From Streptomyces sp. 1-11 (lineage in GTDB: Bacteria; Actinomycetota; Actinomycetes; Streptomycetales; Streptomycetaceae): a stretch of DNA of 64,000 nucleotides. Position 1 is the first letter of the stretch; each line of letters begins with the position of its first letter. Positions 17,747 to 26,822 of this stretch are shown here, one piece after another. A model generated the notes under the pieces. That model saw nothing but the letters and a program-made list of their open reading frames with translations. It was not told the DNA's origin and searched no databases. Made by a program: the position numbers and the translations under genes. Where the stretch lies: contig NZ_BJTV01000012.1 in assembly GCF_007176755.1 (NCBI RefSeq), positions 59,249-123,248 of the forward strand, in the 5' to 3' direction.

Positions 17747-18286
17747 ATGAGTGGACGCACCGATTCCGACGCCGCACCCGCCATATCCCGGGCGGCCGAG
17801 GCGGCCGAGGTGGACGCGGCGGAGGACCACGACGAGTCGGACCCTCACGGCGAGCCGGGTGCTCGTGACGAGTCGGGCGATCACGACGGGCCCGATGCTC
17901 CCGACGAGTCGGATGCTCACCACGAGTCGGATGCTCACCACGAGTCGGACGCTCACGATGAGCCCGACGCTCCCGACGAGCCGGGCGGTCAGCACGAGTC
18001 GGACGCTCCCGACGAGCGGTACGACCACGGCGAGCACGTCGGGGAGGCCCGCCGGGCGCGGTGGGCCGCGGCCGGCGCCGGCGGCCTGCTCTGCCTCGCC
18101 GGCTGCGCCGCCGCACTGCTCCGGCTGACCGGCCCGGCCCCGGCCGTCGTCCCCGCCGCCTACGCCCTCGGCGCCGCCGTGTGCGCCCTGGCCGCCGTCC
18201 TCGGCTCCCGCGGCCGCACCCGCCGCGCCCTGTGGCTGCTGGTCGCCGGTACGGCGGTCATGGCCGTCGGAGACCAGTTCGACTGA
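17747..18286 (+). CDS. Membrane protein with an acidic hexad-repeat N-terminus
   Basis: 179 aa from the ATG at 17747. Residues about 25-95 are a run of Asp/Glu/His-rich six-residue units (DESDAH, HESDAH, DEPDAP and variants). This low-complexity arm is followed by a basic segment (EARRARW) and two membrane helices (AAAGAGGLLCLAGCAAALLR, then an Ala/Leu-rich helix VVPAAYALGAAVCALAAVLG) with a third hydrophobic stretch at the end. The C-terminal membrane part is the conserved kind of small Streptomyces integral membrane protein. The His and acidic residues could bind metal ions, but that is only a guess. Confidence 0.75.
   Translation: MSGRTDSDAAPAISRAAEAAEVDAAEDHDESDPHGEPGARDESGDHDGPDAPDESDAHHESDAHHESDAHDEPDAPDEPGGQHESDAPDERYDHGEHVGEARRARWAAAGAGGLLCLAGCAAALLRLTGPAPAVVPAAYALGAAVCALAAVLGSRGRTRRALWLLVAGTAVMAVGDQFD
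17829..18028 (+). repeat. In-frame 18-bp tandem repeats encoding acidic/His hexads
   Basis: Units of 18 bases, best seen as GATGCTCACCACGAGTCG repeated exactly in the middle of the tract and with increasing divergence on both sides, encode the (D/H)E(S/P)DA(H/P) hexads of the preceding entry. The unit is a multiple of three, so copy-number change would keep the frame. Confidence 0.75.
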
Positions 18287-18355
18287 ACGCGGCACGGGTG
18301 CAAGTAGGGTGTGCGACGTCCGGAAAGCGGTACGGCGGGAAGGAGCCGCGACGCG

Positions 18356-18931
18356 ATGTACGCGAGGTCCCTGGGTGACGACGGCGCCGAACTGCGGCCC
18401 CTGGAGGTCTGGCACGCGGCCGAGCTGCTCGCCAACATCGACCGCGGACGTGAGTTCATCGGTCGGCACGTCGGCCTGCCGGACGTGGTGACCGACCTGG
18501 ACGCCGCCCGCGCCTACCTCGCCTCGTACGCCGGCAAGCGCAGCGCCGACACCGGAAGCCTGCACGGCGTGTGGCTGGACGGGAGGCTGGCCGGTGGCCT
18601 GCTGTTCCGGGTGTGGGACACCCCCAGCGGGGTCTGCGAGGCCGGCTGCTGGCTGGAACCCGCCGCGGCCGGGCGCGGGCTGGTCACGCGCGGCATGCGG
18701 GTGCTGCTGGACTGGGCGTTCGAGGAGCGCGGCATGCACCGGGTGGAGTGGCACGTGTCGTCGGCCAACGAGCCCAGCATCGGCGTGGCCCGGCGGCTGG
18801 GCATGACCCGGGAGGGCGTGCTGCGGGAGAACTACCCGTACCGGGGGGTGCGCACGGACACCGAGATCTGGTCGGTGCTGGAGCCCGAGTGGCGCGCGGC
18901 ACGCGCGCGTACCGCCCGCGACGATCATTAA
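18356..18931 (+). CDS. GNAT acetyltransferase (RimJ/RimL type)
   Basis: 191 aa from the ATG at 18356, chosen because AAGGAG lies just upstream (a GTG at 18311 would add 15 residues). The domain is a RimJ/RimL-like N-acetyltransferase: ELRPLEVWHAAELLANIDRG at the start, the CoA-binding region with EAAAAGRGLVTRG-like spacing (PAAAGRGLVTRGMRVLLDWA), then RVEWHVSSANEPSIGVARRL and the C-terminal GVLRENYPYRGV. Such enzymes acetylate the N-termini of ribosomal proteins or small amines. The substrate here is unknown. The stop is followed 35 bases later by the next gene. Confidence 0.85.
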   Translation: MYARSLGDDGAELRPLEVWHAAELLANIDRGREFIGRHVGLPDVVTDLDAARAYLASYAGKRSADTGSLHGVWLDGRLAGGLLFRVWDTPSGVCEAGCWLEPAAAGRGLVTRGMRVLLDWAFEERGMHRVEWHVSSANEPSIGVARRLGMTREGVLRENYPYRGVRTDTEIWSVLEPEWRAARARTARDDH

Positions 18932-18966
18932 GGGACCTCTCAGACGGCATCCGTACGGTGCCGGAC

Positions 18967-19647
18967 ATGGCAACGAAGACACAGGACGTCAACAGGACCG
19001 ACGACGAGCGGGCACCGCAGGAGGCGGCCGCCGCGGGAGCGGACACCGCGAACGGGACGGACGGCACCACCGGCCCGTCCGGGAAGCCGGCCGGGAACGG
19101 CAAGGAGACGCGGGGGACCGAGGGCACGCCGGAGACCGGGGAGCGAGCGGAGACCGGGGAGCGGACCGCGGCCGGGGAGCGGGCGGAGGCCGGGGGCCCG
19201 GGAGGGTCCGAGGAGGCCGACGCGCTCGCTGAGGAGCCCGCGGAGCGGGCGCCCTCCGGGGTCGGCCTCGGAGCCGGGGCCGTGGTCTCCGCCGGGCTGG
19301 GCCTGGTCTCGCTCACCGGTGGCTGGATCGGCACGGTCGCCGCCGCCCGCGAGACCCTGGTCGGCCAGCTCCAGACCTCCTCCGGCGCGAGCGTCGGCAA
19401 GCAGCTCAAGGAGGTCTACGGCGACGCGTGGCACACCACCGCGCTCTGGGCGGGCCTGTTCGCGCTGGCCGCGCTGATCACCGGCGTGGTCGTGCTCGTG
19501 CGGCCCGCGTTCGGCGCCCCCGGCCGCCCGCAGGCCGCGTGGATCAGGTCGGTCGCGTGGGCGGGCGTCTCGCTCGGCGTCATCGGCCTGCTGCTGGCCG
19601 TCCTGAAGTACTCCGACGCGCTGCTCGGACTGCCCGCCGCGGGCTGA
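18967..19647 (+). CDS. Membrane protein with a disordered Glu/Thr/Gly-rich N-terminus
   Basis: 226 aa from the ATG at 18967 (MATKTQDVNRTDDERAPQEA). The first 100 residues are disordered and carry a short repeat (ETGERAETGERTAAGERAEA). The rest has three hydrophobic segments: VGLGAGAVVSAGLGLVSLTG, then ALWAGLFALAALITGVVVLV, then VAWAGVSLGVIGLLLAVLKY. The membrane arrangement resembles small uncharacterised streptomycete integral membrane proteins. The upstream frame is open but overlaps the GNAT gene. No function assigned. Confidence 0.75.
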   Translation: MATKTQDVNRTDDERAPQEAAAAGADTANGTDGTTGPSGKPAGNGKETRGTEGTPETGERAETGERTAAGERAEAGGPGGSEEADALAEEPAERAPSGVGLGAGAVVSAGLGLVSLTGGWIGTVAAARETLVGQLQTSSGASVGKQLKEVYGDAWHTTALWAGLFALAALITGVVVLVRPAFGAPGRPQAAWIRSVAWAGVSLGVIGLLLAVLKYSDALLGLPAAG

Positions 19648-19667
19648 GGAAGCACAGGTCCGCGGGG

Positions 19668-19697
19668 GCCTTAGGGAATCCCTGAGCGCCTTAGGGA
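19668..19697. promoter_or_regulatory. Two GCCTTAGGGA repeats, 20 bp apart
   Basis: GCCTTAGGGA occurs at 19668-19677 and 19688-19697. The first copy continues as AGGGAATCCCT, an 11-bp palindrome, and a related CCCCTGGGGCCCC follows the second. The 20-bp spacing is close to two helical turns. The site precedes a 63-aa ORF and lies about 470 bp before the LAL regulator. Confidence 0.4.
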
Positions 19698-19842
19698 GCC
19701 CCTGGGGCCCCTTACCCGCGTCCGGGCCCGGCCGCGGCTCCGAAGATGCGGAACTCGCCCGATGTGGCGCACCCCCCTGGGGGACGAGTGTGGAGGCATC
19801 GCAAGGAGCGACGCACCCACCGAGTCCCCGGAGGACCACGCC

Positions 19843-20034
19843 ATGTACGAGTTCGAAGCCCACCGGCTCCGTCACGCCGAGCTGCGCCGCGCGGCCGCCC
19901 TGGAACGCCTGGCCCGCGAGGCCGTCGGCGCCCGGCGCGCCGCGCGTCGCGAGGAGTCGGCCCCGTTCGGCGCCACGGGCGCCGAGCCCCATACCGACCG
20001 CCCGCGCCGGCACCGGCTCCCGCGCACCGCGTGA
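19843..20034 (+). CDS. Small basic hypothetical protein
   Basis: 63 aa from the ATG at 19843 behind GGAGGACCACGCC (MYEFEAHRLRHAELRRAAAL). The sequence is a single charged amphipathic helix rich in Arg, Ala and Glu with a Pro/Arg-rich tail. I recall similar short proteins in other streptomycetes but know no function. A longer in-frame start at 19762 exists but has no better ribosome site. Confidence 0.55.
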   Translation: MYEFEAHRLRHAELRRAAALERLAREAVGARRAARREESAPFGATGAEPHTDRPRRHRLPRTA

Positions 20035-20159
20035 GCGCCGGACCGGCGGGCCCCGGCACCAGCGGCGGCGCCGGGGCCGGCACGGTCACACCCACTGTTC
20101 GTACGACCATCGCACCGGGGCTGTGGAAAAGCGGTGCCGCACCCCTCGGGCCTCGTGCG

Positions 20160-23100
20160 ATGCTCGGGCCCGTGGAGAACAGGTCCGTCAGTCCCGTGTT
20201 CGTCGGCCGAGCCGACGAGTTGGACACCTTGAACGACGCGCTCGCCCGTGCCGCCGCGGGCGAGCCGCAGGCGCTGCTGCTCGGCGGCGAGGCCGGGGTC
20301 GGCAAGACCCGCCTCGTCGAGGAGTTCGCCGCCGTCGCCTGCCGCCGGTCCGCGGTCGTCGCCGTGGGCGGCTGCGTGGAGATCGGCGCCGACGGGCTGC
20401 CCTTCGCCCCCTTCTCCAGCGCCCTGCGCGCCCTGCGCGACACCCTGCCCGGGGAGTTCGTCGCCGCCGCGGCCGGACAGGAGGAGGAGCTGGCCCGGCT
20501 GCTGCCCGAACTGGGCGAGGCCGCCTCGAGCCGCCACGACGAGCAGGGCACGGCCCGCCTGTTCGAACTCACCGCCCGGCTGCTGGAGCGGGCCGCCGCC
20601 GAGCGCACGGTCGTCCTCGTCCTGGAGGACCTGCACTGGGCCGACGCCTCCACCCGCCACCTGCTCGCCTACCTCTTCCGCACCCTGCGCACCGGCCGCC
20701 TCCTGGTGCTGGCCACCTACCGCGCCGACGACATCCACCGCCGCCACCCGCTGCGCCCCCTGCTCGCCGAACTCGACCGGCTGCGCACCGTCCGCCGCCT
20801 GGAACTCGCCCGGTTCACCCGAGAGGAGGTGGCCCGCCAGATCGCCGGCATCCTCGCCGCCGAGCCCGACCCGGCCCAGGTCGACGCGATCTTCGAACGC
20901 TCCGACGGCAACGCCTTCTTCGTCGAGGAACTGGCCGTCGCCGACTGCGAGGGCTGCTGCCCCGGTCTCTCCGACTCCCTGCGCGACCTGCTGCTGGTCA
21001 AGGTCGAGAAGCTGCCCGAGAGCGCCCAGCGGGTCGCCCGGATCGTCGCCGAGGGCGGCTCCACCGTGGAGTACCGGCTGATCGCCGCGGTCGCCCGGTT
21101 CTCCGAGGACGACCTGATCGAGGCGCTCCGGGCCGCCGTGGGCGCCAACATCCTCACCGCCACCCCGGACGGCGACGGCTACCGCTTCCGGCACGCCCTG
21201 GTCCGCGAGGCCGTCGCCGACGACCTGCTGCCCGGGGAACGCTCCCGCCTGAACCGCCGCTACGCCGAGGCCCTGGAGGCCGACCCCTCGCTCGTCCCGG
21301 CCGGCGCCCGCGTGATGCGCCTGGCCAGCTACTGGTACCACGCCCACGACCCGGCCAAGGCCCTCCCGGCGGTCCTGGAGGCCTCCGTCGTGGCCCGGCG
21401 CCGGCACGCCTACACCGAGCAACTGCGGCTCCTGGAGCGGGCGATGGAGCTGTGGGACACCGCGCCCTGGGAGGTCCGCGCCGCCCTGCGCCCGGTCGAC
21501 TACACCGGCATGTACCCCCCGTGCGGCCGCGACCCGGCCACCACCCCGCTGCGCTACCTCGACCTCATGGCCGAGGCGGCGGTCGCCGGCCGCTTCGGCG
21601 GCGAACGCGAACGCGCCCTGAAGATCGTCAGACGGGCGCTGCAACTGCTGGAGGACGACCCGGACCCACTGCGCGCCGCCTGGTTCTGGGTCCAGCGCTC
21701 CCGCCTCGTCCAGGCCCTGGCCCGCGGCGACGGATGGCCGGAACTGGCCACCGCGCAGGAGCTGGTGCGGGGCCTGCCGCCCTCCGAGGTGCACGCCGAG
21801 GTGCTGACGGAGTCCGCCGGCTGGTCCATGCTGCACCGGCCCGGGCCCGAGGCACTCGCGGACGCCGAGCAGGCCGTCGAGTACGCGCGGATGGTCAACG
21901 CCCGCGAGATCGAGCTCAACGCCCGCCTCACCCTCGGCGGCCTCATGGTCGACGCCGGCGACATCGAGGCCGGGCTCGCGGAGATGTCCCGGGTCAAGGA
22001 GGAGGCGATCGCCGAGGGCGTGTCCCAGGTGGCGGGCCGCGCCCATGTGAACCTGCCGGGCTCGCTGCAGTCCGTCGGCCGGGACCGGGACGCCGAGCCC
22101 ATCCTGCGCGAGGGCATCGACTTCACCCGCCGCTACGGGCTGCCCGACTCCCAGGCCTGGGTGTGGGGCAACCTCTCCGACGCGCTGTACTCGCTGGGCC
22201 GGTGGGAGGAGGCCGCCGAGGCGGCCGGTCAGGCGATCCGCATCGGGCGCAGCGCCAAGCCGCGCGGCGCGGCCGCCCTGCGCCTGGCCCACCTCGCCCT
22301 GGCCCAGGGCGACGGCGCGGAGGCCGCGCGCCAGCTCGCCACCGCCCGCGCCCACTACGGCACCCGCGACCCGATGCCCCAGAACGGACTGCCCCTGGCC
22401 CGCATCGCCGTGGGCGTCGCCACCTGCGAGGGGAGACTCCTCGACGCCCGCGCCGAGTTCCTGACCGCCCTGGAGGCCGGTTTCCCGCCCGGCACCCAGC
22501 GCTACGCCTGGCCCCTGCTGCTGGCCATGGCCACCGCCGAGGCCGACGCCGGCACACTGCCCGCCGCCGAAGCGGGCCGGGCCGGCATGCTCGGCCGGCT
22601 CTCCGAGGCGGCCCGCGGGCTCATCGCCGACGCCCCCCTGTGGCGCGCCTACGACCAGTGGACCCGCGCCGAACTGCGCCGGGCCGAGGGCCGGGACACC
22701 GACGGCACCTGGTCGCCGGTGGTCACGGCCTTCGAGAGCCTGGACCGCCCCTACGACCTGGCCCGGGTCCGCCACCGCCTCGCCCAGGCGCTGCTGACCC
22801 AGGGCGGCGACGAGCACCGGGAACGGGCCGTGGAACTGCTGAGACTGTCCGCAGCGGTCGCCGGTCACCTCGGCGCCCGCCCGCTCGCCGAGGCGGTCGC
22901 CCGGCTGGCCCAGCGGGCCCGCCTCATCCTCGGCCACCCCCCGCACCGGGCCCTCGCCTCCGCCGATCCGGCGGCGTCCCTCGGTCTCACCAGCCGGGAG
23001 CGTGACGTCCTGCGGCTGGTCTCCGCCGGCCGCACCAACCGCCAGATAGCCGAGGAGCTGTTCATCTCCCCGAAGACCGCGAGCGTGCACGTCTCCAACA

Positions 23101-23204
23101 TCCTGGCCAAGCTGGGCGTCTCCGGCCGCGGCGAGGCGGCGGCGGTGGCGCACCGGCTCGGGCTGTTCCCGCCGGAGACCGAGGACCGGCTGGTGGCGGG
23201 ATAG
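20160..23204 (+). CDS. LAL-family transcriptional regulator (AAA ATPase plus LuxR HTH)
   Basis: 1014 aa from the ATG at 20160 (a GTG at 20172 is an alternative). Domain order is typical of large ATP-binding LuxR regulators: AAA-type ATPase with Walker A GGEAGVGKTRLV (K49) and Walker B VLVLEDLHWADAS, then a long helical TPR-like sensor region (about 400-900), and a C-terminal LuxR HTH (about 942-1005: GLTSRERDVLRLVSAGRTN, then QIAEELFISPKTASVHVSNI). An unusual DCEGCC in the ATPase half (ELAVADCEGCCPG) adds a small cysteine cluster. Such proteins often activate secondary-metabolite or sugar genes. The target here is unknown. The gene is convergent with the dehydrogenase gene, with a shared terminator. 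Confidence 0.9.
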   Translation: MLGPVENRSVSPVFVGRADELDTLNDALARAAAGEPQALLLGGEAGVGKTRLVEEFAAVACRRSAVVAVGGCVEIGADGLPFAPFSSALRALRDTLPGEFVAAAAGQEEELARLLPELGEAASSRHDEQGTARLFELTARLLERAAAERTVVLVLEDLHWADASTRHLLAYLFRTLRTGRLLVLATYRADDIHRRHPLRPLLAELDRLRTVRRLELARFTREEVARQIAGILAAEPDPAQVDAIFERSDGNAFFVEELAVADCEGCCPGLSDSLRDLLLVKVEKLPESAQRVARIVAEGGSTVEYRLIAAVARFSEDDLIEALRAAVGANILTATPDGDGYRFRHALVREAVADDLLPGERSRLNRRYAEALEADPSLVPAGARVMRLASYWYHAHDPAKALPAVLEASVVARRRHAYTEQLRLLERAMELWDTAPWEVRAALRPVDYTGMYPPCGRDPATTPLRYLDLMAEAAVAGRFGGERERALKIVRRALQLLEDDPDPLRAAWFWVQRSRLVQALARGDGWPELATAQELVRGLPPSEVHAEVLTESAGWSMLHRPGPEALADAEQAVEYARMVNAREIELNARLTLGGLMVDAGDIEAGLAEMSRVKEEAIAEGVSQVAGRAHVNLPGSLQSVGRDRDAEPILREGIDFTRRYGLPDSQAWVWGNLSDALYSLGRWEEAAEAAGQAIRIGRSAKPRGAAALRLAHLALAQGDGAEAARQLATARAHYGTRDPMPQNGLPLARIAVGVATCEGRLLDARAEFLTALEAGFPPGTQRYAWPLLLAMATAEADAGTLPAAEAGRAGMLGRLSEAARGLIADAPLWRAYDQWTRAELRRAEGRDTDGTWSPVVTAFESLDRPYDLARVRHRLAQALLTQGGDEHRERAVELLRLSAAVAGHLGARPLAEAVARLAQRARLILGHPPHRALASADPAASLGLTSRERDVLRLVSAGRTNRQIAEELFISPKTASVHVSNILAKLGVSGRGEAAAVAHRLGLFPPETEDRLVAG

Positions 23205-23276
23205 GGAACGCGGGGCGGCGGCGCCGGGCGCCCGCCGCGCCCGGCCGAGCCGCGCCGTCCTCCTCGCCCCGGCTTA

Positions 23277-23320
23277 CCGGCCGGGACCCGGGGACCGGCC
23301 GGCCCCCGGGTCCCGGCCGG
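23277..23320. terminator. Bidirectional terminator between convergent genes
   Basis: A 17-bp perfect stem pairs 23277-23293 (CCGGCCGGGACCCGGGG) with 23304-23320. It lies between the LAL gene stop and the minus-strand dehydrogenase stop, seven bases from the latter. Confidence 0.8.
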
Positions 23321-23327
23321 CGGCCGG

Positions 23328-24500
23328 TCACCGCACCGAGACCTCCAGCACCCGGTCGTCCCCCTTCTTCGGTGTGCCCCGGCCGTCGGTGTTGCTCGTG
23401 ACCAGCCAGAGCCTGCCGTCGCCCGCCGGGACGACGGTGCGCAGCCGGCCGTACTCGCCGGTGAGGAAGGCCTGGGGGGCGGCCGAGGCGGAGGTGCCGC
23501 GCAGCGGGATGCGCCACAGCCGTTGGCCCTTCAGGGCGGCCATCCAGATCACCCCGTCGACGTAGGCGATCCCGCTCGGAGAGGCCTCGTCGGTGTGCCA
23601 TTCGGCCACCGGGTTACGGAAGCGGCGGTCGGAGGAGCGTCCCTCGGCGTCCGGCCAGCCGTAGTTGCCGCCCGGCACGATCGCGTTCAGCTCGTCCCAG
23701 GTGTCCTGGCCGAACTCCGAGGCGAACAGACGCTGCCGGGAGTCCCAGGCCAGGCCCTGGACGTTGCGGTGGCCGTACGAGTACACGGGGGAGCCGGGGA
23801 ACGGGTTGCCGGGGGCCGGTTCGCCCTCCGGGGTCAGGCGGAGGATCTTGCCGCCCAGCGACTTCCTGTCCTGCGCCAGACCGCGGTCGCCGCTCTCGCC
23901 CGTGCCCGCGTACAGCATCCCGTCCGGGCCGAAGGCGATGCGGCCGCCGTTGTGGATGACCCCCTTGGGGATGCCCTTGAAGATCGTGTCCGGGGCGCCC
24001 AGTTGCTCACCGGCCGGCTTCGCCGCGTCGTACCGCATCCGGACGATGCGGTTGTCCGAGGCCGAGGTGAAGTAGGCGTAGATCATGTGGTCCGAGGCGA
24101 AGCCGGGGGAGAGGGCGATGCCGAGCAGACCGCCCTCGCCGGCGGGCGAGACCCCGGAGACCGTGCCCAGTTCGGTCTTGCGGCCCGTCTTCTCGTCGAC
24201 GCGGGTGATCGTGGCGTCGTCCCGGGAGGAGACCAGCAGTCCGCCGCCGGGGAGCGCGGCCAGGCCCCACGGCGTCTTCAGGCCGTCGGCGACGGTGCGC
24301 AGCACCTTCACCGAGCCCCTGGCCGGCGGCGCCGGCTCGGCGGCCCGGCCGGACGGGGCGGTGACCGTCGCCGGCGCGCGGGCCGTGCCGCTCCCGTCGT
24401 CACCCGGGAAGCCCTGGCCGTCGCCGGAGGAGCAGCCCGCCGTCAGCAGGAGCGCGGTCGCGGCCAACACGGCCGTCACAACTCGGCGTTGCACGATCAT
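23328..24500 (-). CDS. PQQ-dependent sugar dehydrogenase family lipoprotein
   Basis: 390 aa from the ATG at 24500. MIVQRRVVTAVLAATALLLT followed by AGC is a lipoprotein signal with lipobox LTAGC, so the protein is anchored outside the membrane. A Ser/Gly/Pro-rich linker precedes a six-bladed beta-propeller of the glucose/sorbosone dehydrogenase type: LKTPWGLAALPGG, RVDEKTGR, GEGGLLGIALSPGF, IHNGGRIAFGPDGMLYAGTG, and EFGQDTWDELNAIVPGGNYG. These match the soluble glucose dehydrogenase family, but the natural substrate and PQQ use are unproven in Streptomyces. The frame continues upstream as an antisense shadow of other genes and should not be included. Confidence 0.9.
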   Translation of the reverse strand: MIVQRRVVTAVLAATALLLTAGCSSGDGQGFPGDDGSGTARAPATVTAPSGRAAEPAPPARGSVKVLRTVADGLKTPWGLAALPGGGLLVSSRDDATITRVDEKTGRKTELGTVSGVSPAGEGGLLGIALSPGFASDHMIYAYFTSASDNRIVRMRYDAAKPAGEQLGAPDTIFKGIPKGVIHNGGRIAFGPDGMLYAGTGESGDRGLAQDRKSLGGKILRLTPEGEPAPGNPFPGSPVYSYGHRNVQGLAWDSRQRLFASEFGQDTWDELNAIVPGGNYGWPDAEGRSSDRRFRNPVAEWHTDEASPSGIAYVDGVIWMAALKGQRLWRIPLRGTSASAAPQAFLTGEYGRLRTVVPAGDGRLWLVTSNTDGRGTPKKGDDRVLEVSVR

Positions 24501-24598
24501 GGTCCCTTCGCAGCGGCGGACGTACCGGAGTCTCTCCCTCTCATACTCCGCCGGTCCGGCCCGGGTTCCCGTCCGGCGCGCACGGCATGCCGGGCCGC

Positions 24599-25597
24599 TC
24601 AGTCCCAGGAGCCCTGCGCCGCGGGCAGCCGGGACACCTCGGCCAGGTCCTCCGCGGTCAGGCGCAGCGCGGCCGCCGCCGCGTTCTCCCCGGCCCAGCG
24701 CTCCCGCTTGGTGCCGGGCAGCGCGATCACCTGACGGCCCTGCGCCAGCACCCAGGCCAGCGCCACCTGCGCCGCGGTGACGTCCGCGCCGTGCCGGCGG
24801 GCGACCCGGCGCAGACCGGCCACGATCGGCTGGTTGGCCGCCATCATCTCGGCGGTGAAGCGGGGGTGCCTGGCGCGCACGTCGTCCGGTTCGAAGCCCT
24901 CGCCCGGCGTGAGCGTGCCGGTCAGGAAGCCGTTGCCCAGCGGCATCGCGGCCAGGAAGCCCACGCCCCGCGCCGCGCACCACGGCAGCAGCGTGTCCAG
25001 CGCCTCCGGGGACCACACCGAGAGCTCCGCCTGCACCGCGCTCACCGGGAAGACCTGCTGCACCCGGTGGAGCTGGCGCAGCGTGGTGTCGTGGATCCGG
25101 CCGCCGGAGCGGCGCCCGGCGCGCGCGCCCACCGCGCACAGACCCAGCGCCCGCACCTTCCCGGCCCGCACCAGGTCGGCCATGGCGCCCCAGGTCTCCT
25201 CCACGGGGACCTCGGGGTCGGCGCGGTGGAGCTGGTAGAGGTCGATCACGTCCGTCTGCAGCCGCCGCAGCGAGGCGTCGCAGGCCCGCTTGACGTAGCC
25301 GGGGCGGCCGTTGGCCACGATGTGCTGCTCGCCGACGAGGAGCCCCACCTTCGTCGACACGAAGGCGTCCCCGCGCCGCTCCCTGAGTACCCGCCCCAGC
25401 AGCAGCTCGTTGGTGAACGGGCCGTACATGTCGGCGGTGTCCAGCAGGCTCGAACCCGCGTCCAGCGCCCGGTGCACGGCTCTGACCGACTCCTCGCCCC
25501 GCTGCCGGGAGGCGGTGTACGCCCAGCTCATCGGCATGCATCCGAGTCCGACGGCCCCCACCGCGAGCGCACTCGCGCCGATCGTCCTGCGCTCCAC
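24599..25597 (-). CDS. Aldo/keto reductase
   Basis: 332 aa from a GTG at 25597. The catalytic tetrad of the superfamily is visible in order: Asp and Tyr in SLLDTADMYGPFTNE, Lys in AFVSTKVGLLV, and His in LYQLHRADPEVP. The NADP-binding end is near QVIALPGTKRERWAGENA. It resembles the YakC/AKR13 group acting on aldehydes or ketosugars; the substrate is unknown. The N-terminus (SALAVGAVGLGCMPMSWAY) is the ordinary first strand and not a signal peptide. It lies about 100 bases from the lipoprotein dehydrogenase start on the same strand and is divergent from the 2-hydroxyacid dehydrogenase gene. Confidence 0.92.
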   Translation of the reverse strand: MERRTIGASALAVGAVGLGCMPMSWAYTASRQRGEESVRAVHRALDAGSSLLDTADMYGPFTNELLLGRVLRERRGDAFVSTKVGLLVGEQHIVANGRPGYVKRACDASLRRLQTDVIDLYQLHRADPEVPVEETWGAMADLVRAGKVRALGLCAVGARAGRRSGGRIHDTTLRQLHRVQQVFPVSAVQAELSVWSPEALDTLLPWCAARGVGFLAAMPLGNGFLTGTLTPGEGFEPDDVRARHPRFTAEMMAANQPIVAGLRRVARRHGADVTAAQVALAWVLAQGRQVIALPGTKRERWAGENAAAAALRLTAEDLAEVSRLPAAQGSWD

Positions 25598-25670
25598 CTG
25601 CTCGCGAACCTCCCTCGTCCGGTCCCCAACCTAACGCCCCGCGCCCGCGGGCCTGACATAGCCTCCTGCC

Positions 25671-26624
25671 ATGACACATGACGTGTGGCTTCCCATCGCG
25701 CCGGAGGAGATCGAGGGGCTGCCCCAGGGACCCCGCTACCTGTTCTGGGACGGGGGCGACGACGGCGAACGGGAGTTTCCGGGCGACCCCGCCGACTGCG
25801 CCTTCTACGTCGTGCCGTACATGCGCCCGGGCGGCGTCGGCCTGCGCCCGATGGCCGGCATGAGCACCGTGCGGGTCGTGCAGACGCTGTCGGCCGGCGT
25901 CGACCACCTGGAACCCGGGCTGCGGCACCTGCCCGCGGGCGTCCGGTTGTGCAACGCGCGCGGAGTCCACGAGGCCAGCACGGCAGAGCTGGCCCTCGCG
26001 CTCGTCCTCGCCTCGCTGCGCGGCATCCCCGACTTCGTCCGGGCCCAGGACCGGGGCGAGTGGCGCGGGGGCTTCCACCCCGCCCTCGCCGACCGGACCG
26101 CCCTCATCGTCGGCTACGGCGCCATCGGCGCCGCCATCGAGGACCGGCTCGCGCCCTTCGAACTCGCGCGGGTGGCGCGCGTTGCGCGCTCGGAGCGCAC
26201 CACAGCGCGCGGTCCCGTGCATCCGCTCACCGAATTGCCCTCACTGCTTCCGAAAGCCGACGTGGTGATCCTCTCCACGCCCTTGACGGAGGCGACCAGG
26301 GGGCTGGTGAACGCGGACTTCCTGGGCCTGATGAAGGACGGGGCGCTGCTCGTCAACGTCTCCCGCGGGCCCGTCGTGGACACAGAGGCGCTGCTCACCG
26401 AGGTGGAGAAGGGGCGCATCACCGCCGCCCTCGACGTCACGGACCCCGAGCCGCTGCCGCCGGGGCACCCCCTGTGGACGGCGCCCGGCGTGCTCATCAG
26501 CCCGCACGTCGGCGGGCCGACCTCGGCCTTCCTGCCGCGCGCGAAACGGCTGCTCGTGGACCAGTTGCACCGGTTCGTGAACCACGAGCCGCTGCGGAAC
26601 GTGATCCTCACTACGGGGACCTGA
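25671..26624 (+). CDS. D-2-hydroxyacid dehydrogenase (NAD(P)-dependent)
   Basis: 317 aa. The cofactor-binding motif is LIVGYGAIGAAIEDR, and the catalytic residues of the family are seen: Arg in NVSRGPVVD, Glu in DVTDPEPLPPGHPLW and His in LISPHVGGPTS. Length fits the short glyoxylate/hydroxypyruvate or formate-type group. Its N-terminal half (MTHDVWLPIAPEEIEGLPQG) is typical of the actinobacterial subfamily. The stretch RVARVARSERTTARG after the Rossmann motif is unusually Arg-rich and has lower similarity to what I would expect, but the frame is intact. Substrate unknown. Confidence 0.9.
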   Translation: MTHDVWLPIAPEEIEGLPQGPRYLFWDGGDDGEREFPGDPADCAFYVVPYMRPGGVGLRPMAGMSTVRVVQTLSAGVDHLEPGLRHLPAGVRLCNARGVHEASTAELALALVLASLRGIPDFVRAQDRGEWRGGFHPALADRTALIVGYGAIGAAIEDRLAPFELARVARVARSERTTARGPVHPLTELPSLLPKADVVILSTPLTEATRGLVNADFLGLMKDGALLVNVSRGPVVDTEALLTEVEKGRITAALDVTDPEPLPPGHPLWTAPGVLISPHVGGPTSAFLPRAKRLLVDQLHRFVNHEPLRNVILTTGT

Positions 26625-26822
26625 CCCGCCCTCGGCACCCTCCGCAATCTTTCGAACGCGTTACGTGTTGACATCTTGGCTGATCGTCACGGAGCGTAGA
26701 GAAGCTATGTCCCTGAGTGACGACACTGGTGTATCGTCCCGACAGGGGCAGCGCCGCCGACCGTGGGCGCCGGGGACGGACAGATCGGACTTGTGAGGGG
26801 GGCGACGGGCGATGCACGGCCT

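Noticed and set aside
26640..26822. BldD or developmental sigma-factor site before cdgF
   Set aside because: TTGACA and AGTGAC fragments are present, but I could not fit a full consensus with correct spacing.
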